Positions 43,966 to 52,850 are shown, counted from the first letter of the stretch. The stretch: DNA of 64,000 bases from JAODBJ01 sp963782465 (GCA_963782465.1 CAWAJR010000003.1:744001-808000); one strand, 5' to 3'. Numbers and translations are program-made. Notes: generated by a model not told the origin, from the sequence alone.

Positions 43966-46900
43966 ATGTTCCGGCCCGTCGATCCGTCGCTCGATCTCGT
44001 CGCGCTCGAACGCGAGGTGCTCGCCCGCTGGAACGACCAAGACGTGTTCGGCGAGAGCCTGCGCCGGCGCGAGGGCGCACCGCAGTGGGTGTTCTACGAA
44101 GGACCTCCGACCGCCAACGGCCGGCCCGGCATCCACCACGTGTGGGCACGCCTCTTCAAAGACATCTATCCGCGGTTCCAGACCATGCGCGGGAAGTACG
44201 TCGCCCGCAAGGGCGGCTGGGACTGCCACGGGCTCCCGGTCGAGGTGCAGGTCGAGAAGGAACTCGGGTTCACCGCCAAGTACGAGATCGAGGACTACGG
44301 GATCGACCGTTTCAACGCCGCCTGCCGGGCTTCCGTGCAGCGCTACGTCGAAGACTGGCAGTCGCTCACCGGCCGCATCGGTATGTGGCTCGACACCGCG
44401 GGGGCGTACTGGACGCTTTCCAACGAGTACATCGAGAGTGTCTGGTGGCTGTTCCAGCAGTTGTGGGACGGCGGCCACGTCTACGAAGGGTTCAAGGTCG
44501 TCCCCTATTGCGGCCGGTGCGGCACGGCGCTGTCGTCGCACGAGCTCGCGCAGCCCGGCGCCTACCGCGACGTGACCGAGCCGTCGGTGTACGTCCGCTT
44601 CCCGGTGATCGGCGCCGATTTCGACCTCCTCGTGTGGACCACCACACCGTGGACGTTGCCCTCGAACGTCGGTGCCGCGGTCGGCGCCGACATCGACTAC
44701 GTACGTGTTCGCTCACCGGAGGGCGGCCGCGACGTCGTGCTCGCCGCCGCGCGCGTCGCCGACGTCATCGGCGAAGACGCCTCCATCGTCGGTCCTGTCG
44801 CGGCCGCCGACCTGGTCGGCGCGCACTACGAGCGACCGTTCACGTACCTCGACATCGACGCGACCGGCGCGCGCATCGTCGCGGCCGATTTCGTCACGAC
44901 CGACGACGGCACGGGCATCGTCCATCTCGCGCCCGCATTCGGTGAGGTCGACCGCGAAGCCGGCGAGCGCGACGGCCTGCCCGTCCTCAACCCCGTCGAC
45001 GCGGCCACGCGCTTCACCCACGAGGTCGCGCCGTACGCGCAGCGGTTCGTGAAGGAAGCCGACCCGGGCCTCACCGACGAACTCGCGGCGAGCGGGAAGC
45101 TGTTCAAGATCGTCGACTACACCCACTCCTACCCGCATTGCTGGCGCTGCGACACGCCGCTCATCTACTGGGGCAAGCCCACCTGGTTCGTGCGCACGTC
45201 GGCTCGGAAAGACGAGCTGATCCGCCAGAACGAAACGATCAACTGGTACCCCGACCACATCAAGCACGGGCGCTTCGGCGACTGGCTCGAGAACAACATC
45301 GACTGGGCACTCAGCCGCGACCGCTACTGGGGAACGCCGATCCCGGTGTGGCGCTGCCACGACTGCAGCCACGACACCTGCGTCGGTTCGATCGAGCAGC
45401 TCGCCTCGCTGACCGGGCGGGATCTCACCGGGCTCGACCTGCACCGCCCCTACGTCGACGACGTGACGTTCCCCTGCCCCGACTGTGGCGGCACGTCGTA
45501 CCGGATCGAACCGGTGCTCGACGCGTGGTTCGACTCCGGCTCGATGCCGGCCGCGCAATTCCACTACCCGTTCGAACACCGCGAGCTGTTCAAGCAGCGC
45601 TATCCGGCCGACTTCATCTGCGAAGCCATCGACCAGACTCGCGGCTGGTTCTACTCGCTGCTCGCGGTGAACACCCTCGTCTTCGGTCGCGCGCCGTACC
45701 GCAACGTCGTGTGCCTCTCGCACATCGTCGACAAAGACGGCCAGAAGATGTCGAAGTCGCGTGGCAACGTCATCGATCCGTGGAACGTGCTCGATACGCG
45801 CGGCGCGGAGGCGTTGCGCTGGTACATGTTCTCCGGGGGTTCACCGTGGACACCCAAACGCGTCTACGAGGAAGGGATCGACGAGGCAACTCGCAAGTTC
45901 CTCCTCACCCTCTGGAACGTCTACTCGTTCTTCGTCACCTACGCGAACCTCGATGGTTGGAAACCCGGCGACACCACCGGCCGGCCCACCCATGTGCTCG
46001 ACCGCTGGGCCCGTTCGCGGCTGCACCGCACCGTTCGCGACGTCACCGACGCGCTGGAGAACTTCGACGCGCTCGCCGGCGCGCAGGCGTTGGAGTCGTT
46101 CGTCGACGACCTCTCCAACTGGTACGTGCGCCGGTCGCGCGCCCGGTTCTGGAAGTCGTCCGACCCGTTCGCGCACGCCACCCTCTACGAGTGCCTGCTC
46201 ACGCTGTCGCGCGTCCTCGCTCCGTTCGTACCGTTCGTGAGCGACGACTGCTACCGCAACCTCGCCGAGAGCGACGGTTCCGTGCACCTCACTGACTGGC
46301 CCGAAGCCGACCTCGACGCGATCGACGACGACCTCGACGCCGAGATGGCACTCGCCCGCGAGATCGTCACGCTCGGCCGGGCGGCGCGCAACGACGCCCG
46401 CATCGGCGTCCGCCAGCCGCTCCCCCGCGCGATCGCGTTGCTCTCGGGTGCCGAAGGGTTGCGCAGCGAAGTCGCGCACGAGATCGCGACCGAGCTCAAC
46501 GTGAAGGTGCTCGAGGTCGTCACCACGCTCGAAGGCCTCCTCGACTACCGCGTCGCACCCAACTTCAAGGCGCTCGGCCCGAGAGTCGGCAAGCAGATGC
46601 CGGCGGTGAAGGCCGCGCTCGAAGCGGTCGACGGCGCCGAGGTGCGACGGGCGCTCGACACCGCCGGGTCGTGGCCGCTGTCGCTCGACGGCACGACCAT
46701 CGACATCGGTCCCGACGACGTCATCATCCGCGCCGAGCAACACGCCGAACTCGCGCTCGCCCAGGACGGTCCTCGCGCCGTTGCGCTCGACCTCACGCTC
46801 GACGACGACCTGCGCGCCGAGGGCATGGCCCGCGAGCTGGTCCGGGTGGTCAACGACCTGCGCAAGGCGCTCGGTTTCGACATCGCCGATCGCATCACGC

Positions 46901-47070
46901 TCCAGATCGCGGCGGCGGGCACCGTGCCCGCCGCGCTCAGGAAGCACCGCGACTACCTGATGGGCGAAGTCCTCGCGACCGAACTCCAGATCACCGACGG
47001 TTCGTTCGACGGGACCGCGACGGCCACGATCGACGGGCAACCCGTCTGGATCGTGGCCCGCAGAACCTGA
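43966..47070 (+). CDS. ileS: Isoleucyl-tRNA synthetase
   Basis: A complete class I synthetase of 1034 residues from the ATG at 43966. The HIGH-type motif is in PPTANGRPGIHHVWARLFKD, and GWDCHGLPVEVQVEKELG follows. The editing domain contains LVWTTTPWTLPSNVGAAV, zinc-binding cysteines are in VPYCGRCGTAL and FPCPDCGG, and the KMSKS motif is DGQKMSKSRGNVIDPW. Its overall plan is that of the longer, eukaryote-like IleS type. No T-box leader is evident in the 100-base gap to the L,D-transpeptidase. Confidence 0.96.
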   Translation: MFRPVDPSLDLVALEREVLARWNDQDVFGESLRRREGAPQWVFYEGPPTANGRPGIHHVWARLFKDIYPRFQTMRGKYVARKGGWDCHGLPVEVQVEKELGFTAKYEIEDYGIDRFNAACRASVQRYVEDWQSLTGRIGMWLDTAGAYWTLSNEYIESVWWLFQQLWDGGHVYEGFKVVPYCGRCGTALSSHELAQPGAYRDVTEPSVYVRFPVIGADFDLLVWTTTPWTLPSNVGAAVGADIDYVRVRSPEGGRDVVLAAARVADVIGEDASIVGPVAAADLVGAHYERPFTYLDIDATGARIVAADFVTTDDGTGIVHLAPAFGEVDREAGERDGLPVLNPVDAATRFTHEVAPYAQRFVKEADPGLTDELAASGKLFKIVDYTHSYPHCWRCDTPLIYWGKPTWFVRTSARKDELIRQNETINWYPDHIKHGRFGDWLENNIDWALSRDRYWGTPIPVWRCHDCSHDTCVGSIEQLASLTGRDLTGLDLHRPYVDDVTFPCPDCGGTSYRIEPVLDAWFDSGSMPAAQFHYPFEHRELFKQRYPADFICEAIDQTRGWFYSLLAVNTLVFGRAPYRNVVCLSHIVDKDGQKMSKSRGNVIDPWNVLDTRGAEALRWYMFSGGSPWTPKRVYEEGIDEATRKFLLTLWNVYSFFVTYANLDGWKPGDTTGRPTHVLDRWARSRLHRTVRDVTDALENFDALAGAQALESFVDDLSNWYVRRSRARFWKSSDPFAHATLYECLLTLSRVLAPFVPFVSDDCYRNLAESDGSVHLTDWPEADLDAIDDDLDAEMALAREIVTLGRAARNDARIGVRQPLPRAIALLSGAEGLRSEVAHEIATELNVKVLEVVTTLEGLLDYRVAPNFKALGPRVGKQMPAVKAALEAVDGAEVRRALDTAGSWPLSLDGTTIDIGPDDVIIRAEQHAELALAQDGPRAVALDLTLDDDLRAEGMARELVRVVNDLRKALGFDIADRITLQIAAAGTVPAALRKHRDYLMGEVLATELQITDGSFDGTATATIDGQPVWIVARRT

Positions 47071-47085
47071 CCCCACCGCCAACCT

Positions 47086-47123
47086 GCGTCAGTTTTCGCC
47101 CCTCACGACGGCAAAACCGACGC
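47086..47123. terminator. Imperfect hairpin between convergent ileS and divIVA
   Basis: GCGTC-A-GTTTT-C-GCC pairs with GGC-AAAAC-C-GACGC around a 9-base loop, with one mismatch and one bulge. The AAAA/TTTT in the stem arms could serve both directions. It lies in the 85-base gap between the stops of the convergent ileS and divIVA genes, so a shared terminator is likely, although no long T run follows. Confidence 0.4.
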
Positions 47124-47155
47124 CGGTTCGGGGGGGGGGTTGGGAGGTGGGAGGC

Positions 47156-48310
47156 TCAGCGGCGGCGGCGGAAGACGTCTTTGAACGAGGCGGGGTCGGC
47201 GTCGTCCTGGTCGAACAGCGACGACTGGTCGTCCTCGTCGCGTGGGCCGGGCATCCCCTCGTCGTGCACGGCCTCGCGCAGGGTTGCGAAGAACGCGTCG
47301 TCGTCGAGCACTTCGTCGGTGTTGCCCTCGGCCGCGAGCAGGTCGATGGCGGCCGGGGCCCGCTTCACCTCGCCGGCTTCGGGTGCGGTCACCTCGATCG
47401 TGCGCGCCTCGGTGGCGATCGCGGCACGCGCGTCGCCGTTCGACGCCGACGACAGCTCGTTGCTCGGGGCCGAAACCGATGCGCTCGGCGCCCCGCCCAT
47501 CGGCGCGCTCGACGCCGGGCACGCGGCAACGAACCCGTTCGACATTGCACCGGCCTGGGCCGGGGCCGGGCCCGACGAGGGCGGTGAGACGCTCGCCATC
47601 GCGTTGGATGCGTGCGACGCACTCGACGCGCTGGGCATGCTGGGCATGCTCGGGGTCGCCGGCGTTTCCTCGATCACCGAACGCACGTCGATCTCGCGGG
47701 TGACCGGTCCCGCGTCGTCGCGGCGCAGCACGCGCTCGCTCGCGACCGGCAGGTCGATCGCATGCACCTCGGGGCGCGGGCCGGGCGAGGCCACCGTGCC
47801 CGAGCGCAACATTTCGAGGTCTCGTTCGAGGGAGCCGAGCAGGCGGTCGCGGTAGTCGGACTCGTAACGCGAGAGCACGTCGATGTCGGAGGTGAGCGCG
47901 TCGCGACGGTTCGCCAGGTCGAGCACCTCTTGTTCGAGGCGCCGGCGCTCCGATTCGCCGCGGATGCGGGCTTCGGCCTCCGCCTCACTGATCGTGCGCC
48001 GGGCCTGCGTGTCGGCCTCGTCGATCATCTGCCGCGCCTTCGCCTGCGCTTCGGCCACCGCCTCGTCGGCGGCGCGCTGCGCGAGCAGCAACGTGCGATG
48101 GAGGATGTCTTCCGTCTCGCGGGAACGACCGGAATCGACTTGGGCCGATCCCAACCGTTCGCTCATCTGACGGAGCCGCTCGTTGGCGGTGTCGATGGTC
48201 GCCGCCGCTCGTTCGAGCAGGTCGTTCACGTCGTCGCGGTGATAACCGCGGAACGCCTCTCGAATTTCGACGTCTCGGAGTTCGCGCGCTGTGATCTCCA
48301 TGGCGAACAT
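47156..48310 (-). CDS. divIVA: DivIVA-domain protein (Wag31-like)
   Basis: DivIVA recruits cell-wall synthesis to poles and septa. The N-terminal membrane-binding domain is MEITARELRDVEIREAFRGY followed by HRDDVNDLLERA. A long coiled coil (residues 40-165) follows. The C-terminal half is disordered, with Ser/Pro/Ala/Met-rich sequence (SMPSMPSASSASHASN) and an acidic end. The start may be 48310 or the second ATG at 48301, which better matches the family. At about 384 residues it is longer than mycobacterial Wag31, mainly through the low-complexity part. It heads or ends the dcw cluster as in other actinobacteria. Confidence 0.88.
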   Translation of the reverse strand: MFAMEITARELRDVEIREAFRGYHRDDVNDLLERAAATIDTANERLRQMSERLGSAQVDSGRSRETEDILHRTLLLAQRAADEAVAEAQAKARQMIDEADTQARRTISEAEAEARIRGESERRRLEQEVLDLANRRDALTSDIDVLSRYESDYRDRLLGSLERDLEMLRSGTVASPGPRPEVHAIDLPVASERVLRRDDAGPVTREIDVRSVIEETPATPSMPSMPSASSASHASNAMASVSPPSSGPAPAQAGAMSNGFVAACPASSAPMGGAPSASVSAPSNELSSASNGDARAAIATEARTIEVTAPEAGEVKRAPAAIDLLAAEGNTDEVLDDDAFFATLREAVHDEGMPGPRDEDDQSSLFDQDDADPASFKDVFRRRR

Positions 48311-48423
48311 CGTAGAACGGTTGCGCGCTGAAGTGGTGGCTTTCCTCTTCTGTGGCTGCTGTTACCGCGGTGATCCAAGGGGCGTACGGTTACTCACGTC
48401 CGTTATATCCCGTATGTTCCGGA

Positions 48424-48666
48424 TCAATGGCAGAGCGCCTGCTGCAGGATCGTCAACAGGATGAACAGCACGAGGAACGAGAGGTCGAACATCCCCGCCG
48501 GGGGGATGATGCGCCGCATCGGCGCGAGCACCGGCTCGGTCACGTCGTGGAGCACGCCGAAGATCGACGCCGCCGGCGTGCCGGGGCGGATCGGGAACCA
48601 CGACATGATGGCGCGCGCCACCAGAACGACCAGATAGATCGTGATGAGATCGCAGACGAGTCTCAC
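48424..48666 (-). CDS. YggT family membrane protein
   Basis: An 80-residue membrane protein with two hydrophobic helices and the family core YLVVLVARAIMSWFPI, then LHDVTEPVLAPMRRIIPP. YggT proteins sit between sepF and divIVA in actinobacterial dcw clusters; the function is not established. The GTG start overlaps the sepF stop (GTGA). Confidence 0.88.
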   Translation of the reverse strand: MRLVCDLITIYLVVLVARAIMSWFPIRPGTPAASIFGVLHDVTEPVLAPMRRIIPPAGMFDLSFLVLFILLTILQQALCH

Positions 48667-49223
48667 GTGCGAACAGCGCGGTACAGGCCCCGGGCCTGCA
48701 AGCGCTCCTTCTCCTCTTCTGACACTTCGACGTTCGAAGGCGTGAGCAGGAACACCTGCTCGGCCGCTTTCGCCATCGTGCCGTTGAGTGCGTAGGCGAG
48801 CCCGCTCGAAAAGTCGATGAGGCGCCGCTGGAGGTCGCGGTCGACCGCCTGCAGGTTGAGGATCACCGGCTGGCCCGCCTTCAGGCGATCGCCGACTTCT
48901 TGCGCGTCGTTGAAGCCCTTCGGCTCCATCACGTGCACCCGTGTCGCAGGCATGGGCACTGCGGTGACAACGCTCGTCGGCCGCGACGCCGGTGGCGGCG
49001 CCGGTTCCTCACGGCGCGGGCTGCGGATCACCGTGACCGGACCGCCCGGTTCGCTCGAGGGTGCGCCGACGGTGGCGTGCTCGCGGCGGCTCCCGGCCCG
49101 CGCCGGGACGCGCGCTTCTTCCTCGTAGGCGTCCTCGCCTTCCGCGTAATAGACATCGTCGTCATAGAACTCTTCGTCGTCGACGAGGCCCAGATAGACC
49201 ATCGCCTTGCGCATGACCGACAT
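48663..49223 (-). CDS. sepF: Cell division protein SepF
   Basis: SepF links FtsZ filaments to the membrane and to each other. The 186 residues start MSVMRKAMVYLGLVDDEEFY, the membrane-targeting amphipathic helix; AGGAGG is upstream. An acidic/Pro-rich linker follows, then the FtsZ-binding core VHVMEPKGFNDAQEVGDRL, PVILNLQAVDRDLQRRLIDF and SGLAYALNGTMAKAAEQVFL. Its position between yggS and yggT is conserved. Confidence 0.94.
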   Translation of the reverse strand: MSVMRKAMVYLGLVDDEEFYDDDVYYAEGEDAYEEEARVPARAGSRREHATVGAPSSEPGGPVTVIRSPRREEPAPPPASRPTSVVTAVPMPATRVHVMEPKGFNDAQEVGDRLKAGQPVILNLQAVDRDLQRRLIDFSSGLAYALNGTMAKAAEQVFLLTPSNVEVSEEEKERLQARGLYRAVRT

Positions 49224-49246
49224 CGGCGTGCCCTCCTGACCGGACA

Positions 49247-49912
49247 TTATCGTCGCGTACCGGCGGCAGCGGGACGCGGACCGAAGATTGCGCTGCCCAC
49301 ACGCACGATCGTCGCCCCCTCCTCCACCGCGATTTCGTAGTCGCCACTCATCCCCATCGAAAGCTGCGGCAAATCCAGGCGTTCCGCCATCTCGCGCAGT
49401 GCCGAGAAGCAGCCGCGGGGGTCGCCCTCGGCCGGGGGCACCGTCATCAGACCCTCGACAGTGAGTCCGGCGCGGCGGCCCGCGGCGACGAGCCCGGCGA
49501 CCTCCCCCGGCGCACAACCACCCTTTTGCGGCTCCTCGACCAAGTTCACCTGTACGAGCATCCGTGCCCCCGGCGTTCGGCGCGCGAGTTCCTCGACCAG
49601 TTCCGGCCGATCGACCGACTGCCACAACGACACGATCGACGCGACGGAACGGACCTTGTTGCGCTGCAACCGCCCGATGAAATCCCAGCGGACCTCGCGG
49701 CCCCGGAGGGCGCCGGCGTGCGCGACGAGTTCCTGCGCCCGGTTCTCCCCGAAGACGTGCTGGCCCGCGTCGGCCGCCGCCGCGATCAGTTCGGGCTCGA
49801 CGGTCTTCGACACCGCGACCAGCGTGACGGCCGCGCCGTCGCGACCCGACCTTTTCGCCGCGGTCGCGATGCGCGTACGAACCTCGTCGAGACGTTCCCG
49901 GATGCCGCTCAC
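49247..49912 (-). CDS. YggS/PLPBP family pyridoxal phosphate homeostasis protein
   Basis: A 221-residue PLP-binding barrel without known catalysis. The lysine that holds PLP is in LVAVSKTVEPELI, with FGENRAQELVAHA, WDFIGRLQRNKV and the C-terminal phosphate-site segment LSMGMSGDYEIAVEEGATIV. It maintains free PLP levels. It is encoded between pgeF/yfiH and sepF as in other actinobacteria. The start overlaps the preceding stop. Confidence 0.93.
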   Translation of the reverse strand: MSGIRERLDEVRTRIATAAKRSGRDGAAVTLVAVSKTVEPELIAAAADAGQHVFGENRAQELVAHAGALRGREVRWDFIGRLQRNKVRSVASIVSLWQSVDRPELVEELARRTPGARMLVQVNLVEEPQKGGCAPGEVAGLVAAGRRAGLTVEGLMTVPPAEGDPRGCFSALREMAERLDLPQLSMGMSGDYEIAVEEGATIVRVGSAIFGPRPAAAGTRR

Positions 49913-50595
49913 CGGAGCACTGCAATCGTCGCCTGACGGCCCGTGACCCCGTCGCGCCGGTAGGAGAAGTACTCGGGCGAGGCGAACGTGCAGTGCCCGA
50001 CATCACCGATGTCGTCGACACCGCCACGCTCGAGCGCGACACGAACCCCGGCCGGCAGATCGAACGCGGGTGTGCCCCACTCCGTGTTCGACGCGACATC
50101 GGCGCCGAACGCGTCGACGAGCGCGGCGAGGTCTTCGGTGCCGAACTCGTAGTGGGCCGCCCGGATGCACGGGCCGATCACGGCATGCACCGCGCCGCGC
50201 CCGACCGACCGCAACGTATCGAGGGCGCGCTCGACGACACCGGCAAGGAGCCCTCGGTGCCCGGCATGAACAACCGCGACCGCGTCGTCGGTGGCGAGCA
50301 CGATCGGCGCACAGTCGGCGGTCACGACGGCGAGCGGCAAGCCGGCGGTGCGGGTCACGAGCGCGTCGACCGGCGGCGCCGGCCCGGCCGCGTCGGCCGC
50401 GGCAACGACCGCGACATCGGCGCCGTGCACCTGGTTCATCCAGCACCACTGCTCCGGTCCGGGAAGGCCGGCGGCTTCCGCCACCAGCGCGCGGTTCTTC
50501 GCGACCGCGGCCGGATCGTCGTGCACGTGGTCACCGACGTTGCACGCGTCGAACGGTGCAACCGACACACCACCGGAACGGTCCGTGAACCACAC
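49909..50595 (-). CDS. YfiH-type laccase-domain (purine nucleoside phosphorylase/PgeF-like) protein
   Basis: A 228-residue copper/zinc-type fold protein. Conserved ligands are in WMNQVHGADVAVV, VTADCAPIVLATDDAVAVVH and VHAVIGPCIRAAHYEFG. Family members have been described as adenosine-degrading laccase-domain enzymes or, in E. coli, PgeF, which removes misplaced L-Ser from peptidoglycan precursors. The location beside ftsZ fits a cell-wall role but does not prove it. The start is GTG, and the first residues are uncertain. Confidence 0.85.
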   Translation of the reverse strand: MWFTDRSGGVSVAPFDACNVGDHVHDDPAAVAKNRALVAEAAGLPGPEQWCWMNQVHGADVAVVAAADAAGPAPPVDALVTRTAGLPLAVVTADCAPIVLATDDAVAVVHAGHRGLLAGVVERALDTLRSVGRGAVHAVIGPCIRAAHYEFGTEDLAALVDAFGADVASNTEWGTPAFDLPAGVRVALERGGVDDIGDVGHCTFASPEYFSYRRDGVTGRQATIAVLR

Positions 50596-50624
50596 CGTTG
50601 CGCCGGCGACCGAAGTACGCAGGG

Positions 50625-51710
50625 TCAGCGCAGGAACTCGGGCACGTCGAAGTCGTCCTCACCCAGGTTCAACGCGTCGTCACCGGTCAGACGGTCTTCG
50701 TCTTCTTCGAGGCCGAGTGTCGTCTCACCCGGGAGTGCCTTCGCACCCTTGTGCTCACCTTCGTAACGGTCGAACCCGGCGGCGATCACCGTGAGGCGCA
50801 CTTCGTCGCCGAGCGAATCGTCGATCACCGCACCGAAGATGATGTTCGCGTCCTGGTGCGCGGCCTGCCCGATGATCTCCGCGGCCTCGTTCAACTCGAA
50901 CAGGCCGAGGTCGGAGGGGCCGCTCACGTTCAGCAGGATGCCGCGCGCACCTTCGATGCTCGCCTCGAGCAGCGGGCTCGAAATCGCGGAGCGAGCCGCG
51001 GCCACCGCCCGGCCGTCGCCCGACGCGTAGCCCACGCCCATGAGCGCGGAACCCGCACTGGTGAGGATCATCTTCACGTCGGCGAAGTCGGTGTTGATCA
51101 AGCCGGGCGTCGTGATCAGATCGGTGATGCCCTGCACACCTTGCAGCAAGACCTCGTCGGCCATCTTGAACGCGTTCAACATCGACGTGCGCTCGTCGGA
51201 GACCTGCAACAAACGCTCGTTCGGGATGATGATGATCGTGTCGACCTTGTCCTTCAGTTTCTGGATCCCGGTCTCGGCTTGCACCGAACGGCGGCGACCT
51301 TCGAAACCGAAGGGCCGGGTGACCACACCGATCGTCAGCGCACCGATTGCCTTCGCGACCTCCGCGACGACGGGCGCGCCACCGGTGCCGGTGCCGCCAC
51401 CCTTCCCCGCGGTGATGAACACCATGTCGGCGCCCTTGAGCACCTCTTCGATCTCGGTGCGGTGCTCTTCCGCGGCCTGGCGGCCGATCTCGGGGTCGGA
51501 GCCCGCGCCGAGACCGCGCGTCAACTGCCGACCGATGTCGAGCTTCACGTCGGCGTCGGAAAGCAACAACGACTGCGCGTCGGTGTTGATGGCGATGAAC
51601 TCCACGCCCTTCAAACCCGCGTCGATCATGCGGTTGACGGCGTTGCAACCGCCGCCGCCGACCCCGACCACTTTGATGACCGCGAGGTAATGCTGCGGTG
51701 CGCCCAACAT
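50625..51710 (-). CDS. ftsZ: Cell division protein FtsZ
   Basis: FtsZ is the tubulin-like GTPase of the division ring. From the ATG at 51710 (AGGAAGG upstream) the protein starts MLGAPQHYLAVIKVVGVGGG. The tubulin signature is GKGGGTGTGGAPVVAEVA, and the synergy loop NVSGPSDLGLFELNEAAEII is present. The C-terminal peptide DDFDVPEFLR binds SepF/FtsW. The length is 361 residues, with a short linker. The long upstream gap holds a probable promoter, so ftsZ may be transcribed separately from the mur genes. Confidence 0.97.
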   Translation of the reverse strand: MLGAPQHYLAVIKVVGVGGGGCNAVNRMIDAGLKGVEFIAINTDAQSLLLSDADVKLDIGRQLTRGLGAGSDPEIGRQAAEEHRTEIEEVLKGADMVFITAGKGGGTGTGGAPVVAEVAKAIGALTIGVVTRPFGFEGRRRSVQAETGIQKLKDKVDTIIIIPNERLLQVSDERTSMLNAFKMADEVLLQGVQGITDLITTPGLINTDFADVKMILTSAGSALMGVGYASGDGRAVAAARSAISSPLLEASIEGARGILLNVSGPSDLGLFELNEAAEIIGQAAHQDANIIFGAVIDDSLGDEVRLTVIAAGFDRYEGEHKGAKALPGETTLGLEEDEDRLTGDDALNLGEDDFDVPEFLR

Positions 51711-51815
51711 CGCCGACCTTCCTGGTGAACCCGTTGTGGGTTGGGACAGGCGGCTTGAAGTGCGGAAATGTTCCACCGAACGAGCCCGCTCGCCCCAAGC
51801 CTCGACCTCAGGTTC

Positions 51816-51837
51816 AGGTTGAGCGTTATGTCAACCT
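51816..51837. promoter_or_regulatory. Inverted repeat upstream of ftsZ
   Basis: A perfect 7-bp palindrome AGGTTGA-N8-TCAACCT lies about 105 bases before the ftsZ start. A further AGGTT on the left (CAGGTTCAGGTTGA) gives a direct half-site. The arrangement looks like an operator or an mRNA hairpin in the ftsZ leader. No specific regulator is identified. Confidence 0.45.
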
Positions 51838-51852
51838 GTGCCTTTCGTCGAG

Positions 51853-51881
51853 ACAATAAACGACCGCACCCCCCACTTCAA
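51853..51881 (-). promoter_or_regulatory. Candidate ftsZ promoter
   Basis: On the minus strand TTGAAG (-35, 51876-51881) and TATTGT (-10, 51853-51858) are separated by exactly 17 bases. Each matches four of six positions of the sigma-70-type consensus, in the only AT-rich spot of the gap. A transcript from here would have a leader of about 135 bases that includes the inverted repeat. Confidence 0.45.
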
Positions 51882-51910
51882 TTATTGAGAGGTCATGCTT
51901 TCCGTTCCTA

Positions 51911-51997
51911 CCGCGTGAAGCGAGACCACGCGGCGAGCGGCCGCGACGGAGGAGCAGCGAGCTCGCAGGAGCGGCGAGCCCGCGAGCGCGACCAACA
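51911..51997. repeat. Direct repeat copy 1 (ftsZ-ftsQ gap)
   Basis: An 87-base unit starting CCGCGTGAAGCGAGACCACG. It is matched at 52017-52103 with only two differences (A/C and C/T). It is rich in GAGC/GCGAGC words that can fold on themselves. Confidence 0.9.
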
Positions 51998-52016
51998 AGC
52001 AAGGCCGCTGGCACGG

Positions 52017-52103
52017 CCGCGTGACGCGAGACCACGCGGCGAGCGGCCGCGACGGAGGAGCAGCGAGCTCGCAGGAGCGGCGAGCCTGCGAGCGCGACCA
52101 ACA
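52017..52103. repeat. Direct repeat copy 2 (abuts the ftsQ stop)
   Basis: The second copy of the 87-base unit, 106 bases from the first, with a 19-base spacer between them. It ends exactly where the ftsQ stop codon begins, so it forms the immediate 3' trailer of the ftsQ mRNA. Confidence 0.9.
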
Positions 52104-52850
52104 TCAAGGCTTGGCGACGGGGTCGGTGTAGTCGGTGACGTCGATGTAATCGAACGGCGCGCCGTGGTACTGCGCGAAGACCGCGGCAGCCGCCGCCAGT
52201 TTCGGGCGTAACTGCGAAACCGTTCCGAGACGGATCTCGCCGTGGTCGAGCACCAACGCGACCGTGTTCGAACGCAGGGCGATCGCGCGCAGGTGCGGGC
52301 GGAGCGACGTTGGTGTCGCGGTGACGATCGCGGCGGTGCCCGCGGGCGACAGCAGCTCGTGCAGCTGGGGTGCCCGCCGTGCACCGATGATCTCCACGAC
52401 GCCGGCCGGCACGGTACGCGTGCGGGCGATCACCCGATCGTCGCGCGCGAGCAGCGCGACGACGCCGTGCGAGCGTACGTACGCGACCGGGGTCGCTTCG
52501 GTGACCGAGATGCGCAGCGTGCCGGGAAGCGAACGGCGAACGGTCGCGTGCGCGACCCACGGCAACTGGTCGACCCTTGCCGCGACCGCCGCGAGGTTCA
52601 CTCGCAGCAGTGGCCGGCCGTGCGCGACCGCCGCGGCCCGCTGCACCGCCGCCGGGCTCACGTGCACCGCGCCGCTCACGTCGACGTGGTCGACATCGAG
52701 GAACGGCGACTCGATCGTGAGGTAGGTGCCGACGACGCTGAGCACCACGACGGCCACGATCACCAGCACGCGGAAACGGCGCCGGCCGGTTTGGCGGCGA
52801 ACCTCGTCGCGGCGCGCTTCGATACGCGGGTCGATTTCGAGTGTGGTCAC
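52104..52850 (-). CDS. ftsQ: Cell division protein FtsQ
   Basis: FtsQ is a bitopic divisome protein. From the GTG at 52850 there are about 25 basic cytoplasmic residues, one membrane helix (FRVLVIVAVVVLSVVGTYLT), then the POTRA domain (FLDVDHVDVSGAVHVSP) and the beta domain with LPWVAHATVRRSLPGTLRIS. The length is 248 residues. The start overlaps the murB stop as GTGA. Confidence 0.9.
   Translation of the reverse strand: MTTLEIDPRIEARRDEVRRQTGRRRFRVLVIVAVVVLSVVGTYLTIESPFLDVDHVDVSGAVHVSPAAVQRAAAVAHGRPLLRVNLAAVAARVDQLPWVAHATVRRSLPGTLRISVTEATPVAYVRSHGVVALLARDDRVIARTRTVPAGVVEIIGARRAPQLHELLSPAGTAAIVTATPTSLRPHLRAIALRSNTVALVLDHGEIRLGTVSQLRPKLAAAAAVFAQYHGAPFDYIDVTDYTDPVAKP

Larger units (their letters stand above)
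51711..52103. other. Noncoding gap between ftsQ and ftsZ
   Basis: This 393-base gap is the largest in the window. It holds, going in the direction of transcription, two 87-base direct repeats beside the ftsQ stop, an AT-richer stretch with a candidate promoter, and an inverted repeat ahead of ftsZ. I see no convincing gene in it; open frames here are G+C-rich shadows. Confidence 0.7.
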
